Shown one piece after another: positions 44,665-56,694 of a DNA stretch of 64,000 nt. The notes beneath the pieces are model-generated. The model saw nothing but the letters and a program-made list of their open reading frames with translations, ran no database searches and was not told where the DNA came from. Location: NCBI RefSeq assembly GCF_016808335.1, contig NC_053148.1, positions 15,652,433 through 15,716,432 on the forward strand. The letters are read 5' to 3'. Both the position numbers and the translations under genes were made by a program. The DNA comes from Panicum virgatum. Taxonomy: Eukaryota > Streptophyta > Magnoliopsida > Poales > Poaceae. Position 1 is the stretch's first letter; each line of letters begins with the position of its first letter.

Positions 44665-45745
44665 TGTCGTGGTGTGGCAAACCACAGCCGGGTGGCGGAA
44701 TGCACCCGCCTAAGCCCAGAGGGTGAGTACTCGGGGGTTAGCTAGCGACTAGTTCGATCTCGCTCTAGAACACGATGAACACCAAGGGTTTAGAGTTGTT
44801 CGGGCCGCCGGAGCGTAATACCCTACGTCCACTGTGTGTTGTATTGCCTTACCTCGAGAGAGTCTGTGAGAGCTTGCGCGAGCCTGTGTGTGTGATCCAG
44901 AGAGCTTGTAGTGTTCAGCGAGCGCCTCCCTTTTATATCTCAAGGGGACGCGTACATGGCCGTTGGGTCCCCGACAGGTGGGCCCAACTAGTGCGGTATA
45001 GAATAATGTACTATTCATACATTACGGCGTCGCAGGCGGAGGAGATCTCTCTTCTGGATTCCCTTGCCTGCTCCTGGAGTCCCCCGTTCAGCATGTACAG
45101 GCGCTGTCTTGTCGGAACGGCACCAGACGTAGCTAGCGGCGTCGCCTACCACGTAGCTGAACGGGTCGTGTAGCTTGCGGCGTAGGCGGCATGATGGAAA
45201 AGTGACGTGCCGTCGTATCCAATTAATGCGGCAGACGAGCTCTGCGTGGGTGCGGCGCAGGCGGCTGCACTGTGTACCTTGGTGATACGCGGTGCACAGT
45301 GAGACCTGACAAAGGCTGCCCCCGCATGCCGCGGCGGCAGAGCACGCCTCAACCACCCGCATTGAATGCGGTGGGTGGACGAGTCTTCCAGCGGAAGGCT
45401 CGCGCACGAGCCCGCGCCCGCGCCTCCGGGACACGCGGCAGCTCCGGACCCCCGGCGGTATGTTGGTTCTACCGCGTGGGAGGTCCGGATGGACGTGGGA
45501 GGTACCGGACCCCTATGGGGGTCCGCGGCCTCGGCTGTCAGCTCGGAGCTTACTTTCCTCATGGGCACGTGGCGTCCCCGGGCCCGTCCCCAAGCGGGGA
45601 ACGGGTCCGGGGCCGTTGTCCTGGCGAGGCAAGGGCCTGACCCGTGGGGCCCGGCTGCTCCGTCCCTTGGGCATAGTTACAGATAACTACGCAGGTCCTG
45701 CCTTGCTGCAGTATGAGTGGGTATCCCTGCTACAGGGTACCGACA
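44665..45745 (-). repeat. 3' LTR of the 13.1-kb element
   Basis: 1081 bp, tgtcgtggtg...gggtaccgaca on the plus strand. It aligns along its length with the other LTR but has diverged clearly by eye. A TATA box for the minus strand (gagatataaaagg) lies near 44930-44942. Confidence 0.85.
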
Positions 45746-45775
45746 GTGGCCCCCGGGCCCACCTCGGGGGAGGTA
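45746..45775 (-). promoter_or_regulatory. polypurine tract next to the 3' LTR
   Basis: On the minus strand this reads as a G-rich tract (gggcccgggggccac) ending directly at the LTR, the expected site of plus-strand DNA priming. Confidence 0.5.
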
Positions 45776-46232
45776 CGAACCCACAGGTGGGGCCACTACT
45801 GCGATTTGGCTCTGCATAGCTTGAGGCTTCTTACTGCAGGGGTCTTGACCGGCTCTGACCATCTATCGGGTTGTTTGCTGCCTCATCATATTGCAACGGC
45901 TTACTGATTCATGGTCCCCACGCATAGTGGTTCACCTGGCCAGCGCGACGCTCGGCATTATTGCGGCCGGATTAAACGAGATATTTACTACCGACGCAGT
46001 CCCCGAAAAGCTTGGCCACGCCAGCGCTTAATACGCGCACGTCAGCTTAGCTTCCGCCTCGCTTCGCGCGTGGGCGATGGTTCAGATCCCGCCTTTTCAC
46101 ACCTTTGTTTGTTACCCGCTCTCCCCGACAGGTGGGCCTGGGCCCCCTCGTCATGGTCTGGGCGGTTAACACCAGGTGCGGGCGTCGCTTGGTTTCCAGC
46201 GACGGTTCCGGGGCGCGCTGGTTGAGTCAGGC

Positions 46233-46243
46233 TTATAATGGGG
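46233..46243 (+). promoter_or_regulatory. TATA box of the antisense gene
   Basis: ttataatgggg lies 126-136 bases before the ATG at 46369, followed by a C/T-rich leader. This suggests the antisense gene has its own promoter inside the retrotransposon. Confidence 0.5.
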
Positions 46244-46368
46244 CGAACCGCATAGCGCGGTTACTTTCCCGCATTCGCCTTCTTCCTTCCAACCTTTGCG
46301 CCCCTTTGCCTTCGAGCTTCCTTGCCCCTTGCTCCCCCGCGCAGATTGCTTCTCACCTCCACAGAGAG

Positions 46369-47763
46369 ATGGCTTCCCTTGCTCATCCCCGCCGTTTCCA
46401 GTCAGAGGAGGAGCTGAGCACGGTGCGCCGCCTGCTTGGATGGAGTGCTCAGGAGACTACTTGGGGGATTCGAGCAGGCTCGGTTCCCCTCGGCAACCTC
46501 CGCGCTGGGGAATTTCTGCTATTCACCTCGCACATTTCCGCCGGCGTGGGGCTGCCGATCTCTTCGTTCCTGCTGTTGCTGCTGGAAGACTTCGGCCTCC
46601 AACTTCAGTACCTTACGCCCCACTCCCTCCTCCTGACGTCCATCTTCGTCCATTTGTGCGAGATGTTCGTGGGAGTGCGGCCCTGCGTCATCCTCTTCTG
46701 CTACTTCTTCATACTGGTGAAGTCCAAGAGGGCGAAGGATGAGGTGGGGGCGTATTATTTCAAGACAAGGAGCGACCTGCCGACGCCTTACATTCCCGGC
46801 CTTACTGGCGGGAAGTGGGAGGAGTGGCGCAAGGATTGGGTGATCGCCACCGCCGAAGCCAACGAGCGCCTCGCCTTGCCGACCGAGGGACCCGCCACCG
46901 ACCGAGCATCCTGGAGGGCCAAGCCGTCCCTGCAGCCGGAGTTCGACTCCGTGCTGGGCAAGATCAGGTCGCTGGCGGAGAGCGGCCTCACCTTGTTGCA
47001 CGTGCTCGGAGATTTCCTGAAGCGCCGGATCGCCCCCCCTGAAGCAGCGGCCGCGCCCTGCTTGGAGCTTCACCGGCCTCAACGACTGTAGCAGGACCCA
47101 CCGCAGAGAGGGGAGTGACCTGACCCAGGAAGACTTGGAGGTCCTGGTGCGGGCGGTGACGGGGGACGCCTTCATCCCGGAGAACCTGATCCTCCCCCAG
47201 GGTGTTGTCACCCTCTGCGAGGACTCGCGCCTGAGAACCGCGGTGCTGGCCACCCTGCCAACTCTCGACGACGGCGGGCTGGCCGCACGCCAGACCGGAT
47301 GCGACCCGAACAGTGGGTTCCGGATCCCTGGTGCGTCCGGGGATCAAGCCGTGTCGAGCATCGTGGGGTCCGGCCCCACCGCGAAGGGCAAGCAGGCCGT
47401 GGCTGGTAACGCCGCCACGAGCGGTCCCAGCCAGGCCCGGAGCAGCTCCAGTGCATCGTCGGGGGATGCGAGCCGGCGCAGGTTGCAGCGGGGTGACGGG
47501 ACCCTAGTTGGGGAGCCGGCCGCGCAGCGCCAGAGGTCCGCCGAGGACGCGGGCCAGGGCAGCTCCCGGGCCCCCGGCCATCGCGGGACCTCCGAGGTGG
47601 ACGCGCCGCCACCATCACTGCCGAGAGACACCTCCCCCCGGCGGCAACAACAGCAGCGGCAGCCACGCGAGCAACAGCATTAGCAGGAGCAGCCACAGGA
47701 GCAGCGGCAGCAGCAGAAGCAGTCGTCGGGCCTCCACGGACGCTGGAGACCCATCGCCTCAGG
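46369..47763 (+). pseudogene. antisense gene of the Tat element, exon 1 (Transposase_28-like domain)
   Basis: Starting at MASLAHPRRF, the first roughly 240 codons match the plant 'putative gypsy-type transposon' domain (PF04195 as I recall it). ISAGVGLPISSFLLLLLEDF and YLTPHSLLLTSIFVHLCEMF are the hallmark lines. The function of this domain is unknown; it is carried antisense between integrase and the 3' LTR of Tat retrotransposons. The frame breaks near 47060 by a one-base shift, continues in another phase (TQEDLEVLVRAVTGDAFIP), and meets TAG at 47681-47683 where CAG is likely ancestral. A Gln- and Ser-rich tail leads to a donor (G|gttaatg) at 47764. The upstream in-frame ATG at 46105 lies before the TATA box and is unlikely to be used. 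Confidence 0.7.
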
Positions 47764-47839
47764 GTTAATGTTATTCTGGCCACACCCCTTATTCTCGATG
47801 CTCCGCTTTGTGCTGAAGGCTCCTTCTCTTTGTTGCCAG
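47764..47839 (+). other. predicted 76-bp intron of the antisense gene
   Basis: GT at 47764 and a pyrimidine-rich tract ending ttgttgccag at 47839. Splicing joins the exon 1 phase to the open frame of exon 2 without a shift, which supports the call. Confidence 0.6.
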
Positions 47840-49556
47840 GGCTCCACGCTCAAGCAGTTCTTCCGCCGCCGCTGGTCCGTCAGCGGGGGTCCAGGTGTCA
47901 GTGGCCTCGGCGACGACGGTGGGTGCGACGACGGGTGCGGAGTGCGTAGGTGCGGCGGCTTCCGCAAGCCCGGTGGCGCCCGACACGACGGCGGCTGGTG
48001 CGCCGATGTCAGGCGCTGCTGCGCCTAACGCGGCGGCAGCTGAGGCGCCGGTGTCGGGAGCAGCCGCACCCGAGGTGGCAGCGGCGGAGGCGCCGGTGTC
48101 GGGCGCAGCCGCACCCGAGGTGGCAGCGGCGGAGGCGCCGGTGTCGGGCGCAGCCGCACCCGATGTGGCGGCGGCGGATGCACCAGTGCCGGACGCGGCC
48201 ACGTCTGATGCGGCGGCGGTGGGTGCATCCGCACCCGACGCGGTGGCCCTCGAGACCCCAGCTATGGCGACAATCGCGCCAACACCGTATTCGGCGGCGG
48301 CGAGCGCGATGGCGACAAGTGCTGCGGCGGCGAGCACAACGGCAACTGAGGTCCCGATGCCTGCGCCTGAAGTCCCTACCTCCAGCTTCGATCGTGCAGC
48401 AGAGGAGGAGCTGGAGGTGGTCTTTGGTAGGCAGCTCCTCCAGCTCCAACCCCCAGAGGTGGAAGCGAATCCCCTCCCCCAGGTGCTGGTCCAGGTCCGG
48501 CGATCGATAGTGGAGGCAACCTCCTCCGCCGAGGCGGCCTTCCGACGGGAGTGGGCTGCCCTAGAGAGCAAACGCCAGCGCCTCTCTGACTGGCACACCC
48601 GCCTGGAAGCGCATACGAAGGCTGAAGCCTCCCATGCTGCGGAAGCTCGGTCCAAACTCAAGGCCGACCAAGAGGCCTACCGAGCCAATCTTCGGAAGGT
48701 GTTCGACCGAGAGTTCGCAGTATCGAGCCGGGAGAAAACCGCGGCGCAGCGGGAGGAGACCTTTGCCCTGGAGGTTGTCAGCGTCGCGGCTCAGCGGTCC
48801 GAACTCGAGACTCGCCTCGCGGCCCAGCAGTCCGAGCTGGAGACTCGCAGCCAGGGTCTCGAGGTCCGTAGGCAGGAGCTCGACAATCTCTCTGCGACTC
48901 TGCAAGGATGGTGCGAGCAACTGCAGGAGAGGGCCAGCAAGCTAGCTATTGCCGAGGCGGAGCTGGAGGAGGACCGGAAGTCTCTCAATAAGCGGGAGTC
49001 CCTCACCGCCAACATGGAGAAACTACTTGGGCGCCAGCGCGACTCCCTCAAAAAGCAGAAGGAGTCAGTTGAGAAGAGGAAGGCCGAGCTCGAGGAGAGG
49101 TCCCGCGAGATGGAGGTCTCCAAGGCAGCTCTGGACACCCGGGTGCAGGAGGCGGACCGGAGGTACGAGGAGGACCAACGCGCGGGGGCCCAGCGAATCA
49201 CTGACTGGGCATCCGAAGTGAGCTTAGCACTGGTGCCGCTTGGAATGAGCCCAATCCAAGTGGCGGAGCCGCCAGCTTCGATAGCTGACGCCCTCCTAGT
49301 GCTGAACTCCGCCTCGGATAGGCTCCGGCGTCTGGAGCCGGTCCTTACTGGCCAGCTTGAAGCCGAGGGCTGCGAGCTGATCCGGATGGTGGCGGAGCAC
49401 ATTCTAACCTGCCTCCGGAGCTACGACCCGGCCATCTCGCTGACGCCCGTGGTCGATGGTCCTGTAGCGGAGACGGAGGCCGCCGCTCGGGACAGCGTGC
49501 GGGAGATCGTCGACTTCGTCGCCGCCTACTTCAAGCGGGAGCCTGCAGACCCTTGA
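47840..49556 (+). CDS. antisense gene of the Tat element, exon 2 (coiled-coil protein part)
   Basis: One open frame of about 570 codons to TGA at 49554-49556. The first 150 residues are Ala/Pro-rich and include a 15-residue repeat (EAPVSGAAAPEVAAA) encoded by a 45-bp tandem repeat. About residues 180-440 are strongly charged with heptad spacing (RSELETRLAAQQSELETR, AEAELEEDRKSLNKRES), a long coiled coil. The C-terminal 100 residues are globular (LRRLEPVLTGQLEAEGCELI). It carries no stop, unlike exon 1 and the pol genes. The role is unknown; in related elements this is the C-terminal part of the antisense protein. Confidence 0.65.
48042..48180 (+). repeat. 45-bp tandem repeat in the antisense gene
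   Basis: At least three units starting gaggcgccggtgtcggg, in frame, encode a 15-residue Ala/Pro-rich repeat. Confidence 0.85.
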
Positions 49557-50731
49557 GCTGGGCATTGTACCTTTTTTCTGTTGCGTTATGTAACAAACAT
49601 TGTACTAGTTGAAAATTTTGAAATAGAAGAAAATTTCAACTTAGCTGTTTGTCAGGTGCTGGTTTGCGGTATGCAGTACCCCGGCGCCCTGGCCCCCTGG
49701 GAGATAGACTCAATTGTTTTGAGTCTGTCTACCACCGAGACTGGACCTCGATCTGTATGAAACCTTAAAGCGGATGCGGGACCCCTGGTAGGTAGGCTGA
49801 ATGATTTGAGGCTGGCTACCACCAGTCAGGGCTAAACCTGTGTACCACTTCAAAGTTACAGCTTAGTAGCAGGCCCGCGGGACCTATTCTGGATCGGCCC
49901 CCAGGCTAGTACAAGGTCCGGAGCTCTAGATGCACAGGTCCAGGCAGTTCAGTGTTTGTTACAGAGCGGTGGAGTGTGTAGGCTTAGGGTGCGGAACCAG
50001 GCTAAGGCGTTACACAGGGCTCCGGACCACTCCAGGAAACAACACGACTTTTCCGGACCAGGCTCTAACGCTCCAGACCCTTCCTAGCAGTGGGTGAGGT
50101 CACTCTGCCGCAGCCGATCCTTTGAGATATGGAGCTGGACCTGCCGTGTAGGACTTAAGAAGCCAACTCTTGAGCTAGAACGAGGTCCGAGCCCCTAATT
50201 ACCCGGCTCCAGGTACTAGAGCACTTGTTACAGGGTGGTGGAGTGTGTAGGCTTTGGGTACGGAACCGGCTGAGCGGCTACACAGGACTCCGGACCACCC
50301 CAGGAAACAAGCACCCCCTCCCCAGAGCAGGTCCCTAGGGGCCCGGACCCCTCTCTAGCAGCAAGAGGGTCCGGATCTGTACGGCAGTCCAGCAACTCAA
50401 TACAGATCTTAGTTGCAGCGACAAAAATGGAAGTCCGCGCTGGGGTTAGAAAAGTAAAATCTGGAGAATTGAACTGCGAAATTAAATTTTGACACAAAGA
50501 CAGAACTGGGGTAAATTTTTCCTTTGCAACTTGATATACATGACTTGCGCGATGGATGCCAGAGGCCGGGTTTACGAGGGTGGACCTCTACCACTCTGGG
50601 GCGCGTGTTGATGCTAGCCTATGGTGCGATGGATGCCAGAGGTTGGGTTTACGGGGGCGGACCCCCAACCGCTCTAGACCGCACACTGATTCTATCTTAT
50701 TACAAAGGAAAAGTTCATTTCCCCGCTCTGC
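49557..50731. other. noncoding spacer between integrase and the antisense gene
   Basis: It holds the likely 3' end of the antisense gene (ttgtaccttttttctg, then aaatagaagaaaattt). A diverged internal repeat follows: the block with 'ggtggagtgtgtaggctt' and 'ggaccac.ccaggaaacaa' occurs near 49965-50045 and again near 50232-50310. A shorter repeat 'gcgatggatgccagagg' lies near 50550 and 50628. No gene. Confidence 0.55.
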
Positions 50732-52279
50732 CTAAGTGTAAAACTTACGCAGATGCTCTATATTCCATGGGTTGGGCAGCAGCACTCCATCTTCTGTGGC
50801 AAGGCAAACGCACCCGGGCCGGCACACCTCTGTGACCTTGAAGGGCCCCTCCCAGCTGGGGGAGAGTTTGTGGAGCCCTGCTCGGTTCAGGATCCGTCTG
50901 AGAACGAGGTCGCCAGCCCGGAGCTCCCTACTGTGCACGAACCGTTGATGATAGCGCCTGAGCGCCTGGTTGTAGCGTGCATTGCGGATTGCTGCTCGCC
51001 ACCTTCGTTTGTCAACGAAGTCCACATCGTCGCGCCATAGTTGTTCCTGCATGGACTCGTCAAAAGCCTGGACCCGTGGTGAGCCCAGGTAAATTTCTAG
51101 GGGAAGGCAAGCTTCGGCCCCGTAGACCAGGAAGAATGGAGTCTCCCCGGTGGCTCGGCTGGGTGTGGTCCGGTTGCCCCATAGAACGCACGAAAGCTCG
51201 TCAAGTCATTTGGCACCATGCTTTTTCAAGCAGTTGTAGGTGCGAGTCTTGAGACCCCTGAGGATCTCTGCATTCGCTCTCTCAACCTATCCATTATTGC
51301 GGGGATGTGCCACGGACGCAAAGCATAGCTGGATGCCGATGTCCTCGCAGTACTCTTGGAAGAGTCTGCTTTTGAATTGGGTCCCGTTATCCGCAATGAT
51401 GCGGTTTGGGACGCCAAATCTGCACACAATGGACTTGAGGAATGTGACTGCTGACTTTTTGGTGATGTTCACCACCGGGGTAACCTCCGGCAACTTTGTG
51501 AACTTGACAATGGCGACGTAGAGGAACCGGTACCCGCCAACGGCCAGGGGAAATGGCCCCAGGATATCCACGCCCCACACGGCAAATGGCCACGAGGGCG
51601 GGATCATTTGCAGAGCTTGAGCCAGTGTGTGTATTTGCTTTGCATGGAACTGGCATGCTTTGCAGGACTTTACCAGCTCAGCCGCATCCTGGAGTGCTGT
51701 CGGCCAGTAGAAGCCATGCCGAAAGGCCTTGCCAACAAGCATGCGAGATGAGGAATGACTTCCGCACTCGCCTCCATTGATCTCCACGAGCAACTCGCGG
51801 CCCTCTCCCTGGGAAATGCACCGCATGAGGACACCATTGGCGCCACGGCGGTAGAGATCCCCTTCTACCACCGCGTTGCGTTTAGCCAATCGTACTATTC
51901 GCTCAGCGGACACATCGTCATCAGGGAGGATATTGTCTTTCAGGTAGCCCCGGATCTCAGAGATCCGTGCATCGGGAGCTCCCTGAGCAGGTGGGAGCGG
52001 CTCTACGAGGTCTCCAGGATCCTTGACAGAGCTCACAACCCAGAGCGGGCACCACTGGTGGTATGCTGCCGGGACCTCTAGCTTCGAGGTGCTAGCTTGA
52101 TCCCCTTCACCCAGTTCGGTAGGCTGGGCTGTTGGTCTCAGCAGCCGTCTTTTGAAGACGCCCTCAGGCACGGATGCCCAGGTAGATGCTTTCGCAGAGA
52201 GATCATCTGCTGCTGAGTTGAGTTCGCGGGGAACATGTTGCAGTTCCAAGGCGTTGAAATCCTTCTCGAGCTTCCTCAC
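50732..52279 (-). pseudogene. integrase of the Tat element
   Basis: Order on the minus strand starts with the end of RNase H (VPRELNSAADDLS). Next comes the zinc-binding region (GSHSSSRMLVGKAFRHGFYWP ending CKACQ). The catalytic core follows, with the first Asp in WGVDILGPFP and the second in RIIADNGTQF. The third acid lies in VERANAEIL directly after an in-frame TAG (51287-51289), where related elements have Gln. A second stop follows near 51210. The C-terminal part (50732-51052) is open and ends LRKFYT, without a chromodomain. Integrase would join the cDNA to the genome; the nonsense codon before the catalytic Glu inactivates it. Confidence 0.85.
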
Positions 52280-53050
52280 GTGGATGAGGTATGCCGCGAG
52301 CTAGGAATTGTTGCAGCTACAATCCCCTCAGACCTGCTTGATGATTAGCTGAGAGTCCCCCTTCGCCAGAAGCTGCCGGACCCCCAGAGACAGGGCTTGA
52401 GTCAGGCCAAAGATCAAAGCTTCGTACTCCGCCATGTTGTTGGTGGCCTTGAATTCAAGGTGCACCATGTACTTCAGCTGATCCCCGCTTGGGTCGATGA
52501 GGACCACACCAGCCCCGGCCCACTTCTCGCAGGCGGACCCGTCGAAGAAGAGTGTCTAGTGGGGCTCGGTGAATACTGGTGTCCTGACTCCCGGCTCCGG
52601 GGGTCCAGCATTGGAGTCCGGACCCCCAGAATTGGTTGGGGAAGGAGTCCATTTTGCTATGAAGTCAGCTAGGATTTGGCTCTTGACTGTATGGCGAGGC
52701 TGGAAGTCCAGTTGGAACTCAGCCCACTCTGCTGCTCACTTGGTGATATTGCCCGTGGCGTTGGAGTTGTGCATGATCGCTCTTAGATGCTAAGAGGTCA
52801 CTACAACAACTCGATGTGCCTGAAAGTAGTGGCGCAGTTTCTTGGATGCAATAAGTATAGCATATATAAGCTTATGCATCTCCAGATACCTGGCCTTTGC
52901 CTCGTGGAGGACTTCGCTGACGTAGTGGACTAGCTTTTGGACGGTCCGGACCTTGGCGGCCGGGTCCGGTTCGCCTTTTTCCACCACGTCAGGTCCTTGG
53001 GTCCCCAGCGGTTCTGGGTTCCCACTGGGACGAGGCTCCTCCGGACCCCC
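52280..53050 (-). pseudogene. decayed RNase H region of the Tat element
   Basis: Between RT and integrase the minus strand shows RNase H-like pieces in different phases (for example LVHYVSEVLHEAKARYLEM near 52900), broken by several stops and indels. The position matches the standard gypsy order. Confidence 0.6.
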
Positions 53051-54202
53051 TTATCCGGGGTCCGGACCTTTAGGCAAAGGTGAGGCTAACGGGCCCCCAT
53101 GTCCGGGGTCCGGCTCACCATCCTTGGCCGGGGAGACCCTGGTGTCCCCCTGGCGAGCTTGCTCCGTCCTCTCGGCGACCAACACCATGCTGACCGCCTC
53201 TGCAGATGCAGCAAGATACAGAAACAACGTCTCACCAGGCTCTGGAGCCACTAATACTGGCAGTGAGGTGAGATGCTGCTTCAGCTCCTGGAAGGCTTGC
53301 TCAGCCTCTTTGGTCCAAGAAAATGGACCGGACCTCCTCAATAGCTTGAAGAAGGGGAGGGCCCTCTCAGCCAGCCTCGATATGAAGCGGCTAAGAGCGG
53401 CGAGAGATCTAGTAAGCTTCTGGACGTCCTTGATGCGGCCAGGAGGCCTCATCGCTTCGATCGCCTTGATTTTGGCTGGGTTTGCCTCGATCCCTCGATG
53501 TGAGACCAGGAAACCCAGCAGCTTCCCTGCCGAGATGCCGAAGATGCACTTCTCGGGATTCAGCTTCGTGCGCGTGGTGCGCAGCCGGTCGAAGACGAGG
53601 GACAGGTCCTCAACTAGTGTTGACCCAACCTTGGTCTTGACCACAATGTCATCAACATACACCTCAACAATATCTCTGACTAGATTACAGAAGGTTTTGT
53701 TCATAGCTCGTACAAACGTGGGTAAGGCATTCCTCAGACAATATGGCATAACAATATAGCAATAAAGCCCATCTACTGTTACAAAAGCAGTATGCTTCCT
53801 ATCCTCTCTAGACATCTGAATCTGGTGAAAACCAGAGTATGCATCTAGAAAAGACAAAAGGTCGCACCCGGAGGTGGAGTCCACGATCTGATCGATACGT
53901 GGAAGAGGATAGGGGTCTCTAGGACATGCCTTGTTGAGGCTGGTGTAGTCGATGCACATCTGAAGCTTCCCGTTGGCCTTTGGAACAACGACTGGGTTGG
54001 CCATCCACTCGGGGTGGTGGACCTCCTCGATGAAGCCAGCGTGTTGGAGCTTGTGGACTTCTTCACGGATGAAGTTCTGCCGCTCCAAGGACTGCTTCCG
54101 AGGCTTCTGGCGCACCGGCGTGGCGTCAGGGTAGATCCTCAGATGGTGCTTAATCACTTCCCTGGGGATCCCAGGCATCTGTGACGGTTCCCAGGCGAAC
54201 AC
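53051..54202 (-). pseudogene. reverse transcriptase of the Tat element
   Basis: Open for 383 codons. Recognisable blocks are VVVPKANGKLQMCIDYTSLN, FLDAYSGFHQIQM and the catalytic YVDD (encoded at 53648-53659). The thumb (KLLGFLVSHRGIEANPAKI) and the start of the connection / RNase H domain (SGPFSWTKEAEQAFQELK) follow. The frame ends prematurely at 53051 in a Pro/Gly-rich insertion. The polymerase core itself is uninterrupted. Upstream it adjoins the protease reading frame, from which it is separated by a stop near 54242. Confidence 0.9.
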
Positions 54203-54241
54203 GTCGACATTTGCCCGGAGGAAAGCGATGAGCGCGTCTTC

Positions 54242-54904
54242 CTATTTCTCCTCCAGGTTCCCCGCGATGCGGGTGGTCCTGGAGGAGTCCGCTCCGATCT
54301 GCACCGTCTTCACGGGAACATTGTCCGGATCAGACGGCTGAACCTTAGGTGCCTTCGCAGGCGCCCTGGGTTGCGAGGTGGACGGATCCTCCTCGGAACG
54401 TGCAGCCTCTGCCGCCAGAGCATGCAGTCTCTCAACTGCAGCGACGGCAGCGGTGCGGTCACCCCGCATGGTGAGGACACCGGCAGGGGAAGGCATCTTC
54501 AAGACCAAGTACCCGTAATGAGCAATGGCCATGAAGCGGTAGAGAGCCAGCCGGCCAATGATGGCGTTGAACGGGAGGTTCACCTCCGCAACATCGAACT
54601 GAACGCTCTCTGTGCGGAAGTTCTCCTCGGTCTCGAACGTGACCGGCAGTGTGATGCTCCCCAGAGGGAACACCGGGTGTGGACCCACTCCGGAGAATGG
54701 GCGAGAGGGAGTCAGCTTGGACTCCGGGATCTGCAGCTGCTTGAATGCTGCATAGCTGATGACGTTGAGGCTGGCTCCACCGTCGATCAGCACGTGACAG
54801 AGCCTCACGTTGGATATGACAGGGGCGGTGACTAGAGGTAGTACACCGGCCCCAGCCATATTCTTCGGGCAGTCGGATGGCCCGAAAGAGATGGTGGTGT
54901 TCAT
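54242..54904 (-). pseudogene. aspartic protease region of the Tat element
   Basis: 220 codons open. The active-site motif is IDGGASLNVIS, the DGGA/S variant seen in Tat elements instead of DTGA. LPFNAIIGRLALYRFMA is the second conserved loop. It processes the Gag-Pol polyprotein in intact elements. Frame breaks at both sides separate it from Gag and RT. Confidence 0.8.
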
Positions 54905-56638
54905 CCACTCTGGTGCGGCGCCGCCTTCGGGACCCCCGGCTTCACCGAAAGGACCTCTCGGCGAAGGGTCTTTACGTCCCGCCGGGAGACAAGCTCCCAG
55001 CTTCCACCGTACATTACGTACAACTTCTTGTGGCGGTCACCGTCGTCGGAGTCGGAGTTGTCGTCTTGATACACGCCCTTCAGCTCCCGAGCGGGGGATT
55101 GGTACCCCAGCTCCTTCTCCCCAGCAGTAGCGCCGCTGTCAGAGGCTTTCTCCTTGCCAGGCCACTGGCGAGGAGGGGGTGAGCCGTCCTTGGAGGACTG
55201 CTCACGTTGTCCACTAACCCGCTTCGCGAGCTTCTGGATCTCGCGGCAGTCAGCGGCACTGTTGCGAGCGTTGGGATGCACCGGGCATGAACCTCCGCCG
55301 CCACCCTGCGGGCGCGGACGCTTGCCATGCGCGTTCTGGCCCCCAGCTGCTGCCGCTGCTGCTGGTGCCGCTGCTGGCGCCACTGCCGCAACAACTGGTC
55401 CGCCAGGATGTGACTCCCCACGACTCCGGTTCTTGTTCTTCTTCTTCTTGCCACCGCCCTGAGCGGTAGCACCGGAGCCACCAGTTTAGTGTCTCCGTCT
55501 TGGGGGGCTGAGTGGCATGCGCGGCCCTCAGCGGCCCTGGCACACTTGTCTGCCAGGGAGAAAAGCGTGGTAACGCTTTGCACCTCGTGCGTCGCCAGCT
55601 TCTCGAGCATCTTCTCGTCACGTACCCCCTGTCGGAAAGCAGTGATAATAGATGCATCGGAGATACGAGGAATGGTACCCCGTACCTTGGTGAAGCGTGA
55701 GATGAAGGCCCGGAGCGTCTCTCCGGGTTTCTGCCTCACAGTGTGGAGGTGGGCCTCCACACCATGCTGCTGGTACGCACTGGCGAAGTTCGTGGTGAAC
55801 TTCGCACATAGCTCCTCCCAGGACTGGATTGTCCCGGGAGTAGCTCGGTCAAGGCTACATGAAAGTAGCTCGCCATGACAGCGTCGTTACCGCCAGCCGC
55901 TGTGATGGCGGTAACGTACACCTGCAGGAATTCCGATGGGTTAGTGGTACCGTCGTACTTCTCTGGCAGGTGCGGGCGGAACTTGGACGGCCATGCCACC
56001 GTGCGGAGGTGGTCCGCCAGCGCCGCATAGCCCACCCCAGCCACCGGGGCGCCCGCCTGTATCCGGGCGTTCACCAGAGGCTTGGGTGCCACCATGTCCA
56101 AGTCAGCGTTGAGGTTACGACCCTCAATGTTGAGACGGCGCTCTCGCGCCCTCTCGACGGAGATGCGGGCGTCCTCACCCGCGCGCCTGCGGTTGAGCTC
56201 CGCCCGCAGGTCCTCTGTCCGTGCACCCCTCACTGTGGGGGAGCGCACAGATGCCGACGCGCCGCCCTGGCGCCGGTGGTAGGGTACCACCGCATTGCCA
56301 GGCGGAGGTCGTTGCCCAGTCTTTGCAGAACTGGGGGAGGCCTGAGGCAGATGGAGGAGACGGTCAATGTCGTCCCGCAACTGCCTCAGGGCGTCTGGCG
56401 AGGCTGCAGCAGCCGGAGGGTTGCAAAGCAACTCCCTAGCCGCCGCTAGCGCTCCGCCGCTCGCAACTTGTGAGGGGGCCCTTGACGGGCGCCCTGACTC
56501 CTGCCAGCGAGCTGCGCTCGCCGCCGCCGACGGTGGCTGCTCCACAGGCACGGTTGCCCCTGGAGCAGGAACGCGAGAGGCGTGTGGCGTGGAGGACGCC
56601 ACACCCTCTGTCATCTCCACATTGTCCCCCCGAACCAT
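54901..56638 (-). pseudogene. Gag of the Tat element (two frameshifts)
   Basis: Three overlapping minus-strand frames (55736-56638, 55080-55760, 54901-55383) make one broken Gag. The N-terminus is Ala/Pro-rich. The capsid part includes WPSKFRPHLPEKYDGTTNP and, after a frameshift near 55855, ETLRAFISRFTKVRGTIPRI and LATHEVQSVTTLFSLADKC. After a second shift near 55470, a C/H-containing nucleocapsid-like stretch (CPVHPNARNSAADCREI) and an acidic tail follow. The blocks are those of grass Tat/RIRE2-like Gag. The start at 56638 lies just inside the primer-binding site. Confidence 0.85.
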
Positions 56639-56674
56639 GGAGACGAGCTAGAGATGAACTGAAACCAGCTATTC

Positions 56675-56692
56675 CCCTACCTGGCGCACCAA
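56675..56692 (-). promoter_or_regulatory. primer-binding site of the Tat element
   Basis: On the minus strand, tggtgcgccaggtagggg lies two bases from the right-hand LTR. The element at 59027 has tggcacgccaggtagggg in the equivalent place. Confidence 0.7.
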
Positions 56693-56694
56693 AT

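Noticed and set aside
46105..46368. Upstream start for the antisense retrotransposon gene
   Set aside because: It precedes the likely TATA box at 46233, and the translated stretch has no similarity to the domain that begins after the ATG at 46369.
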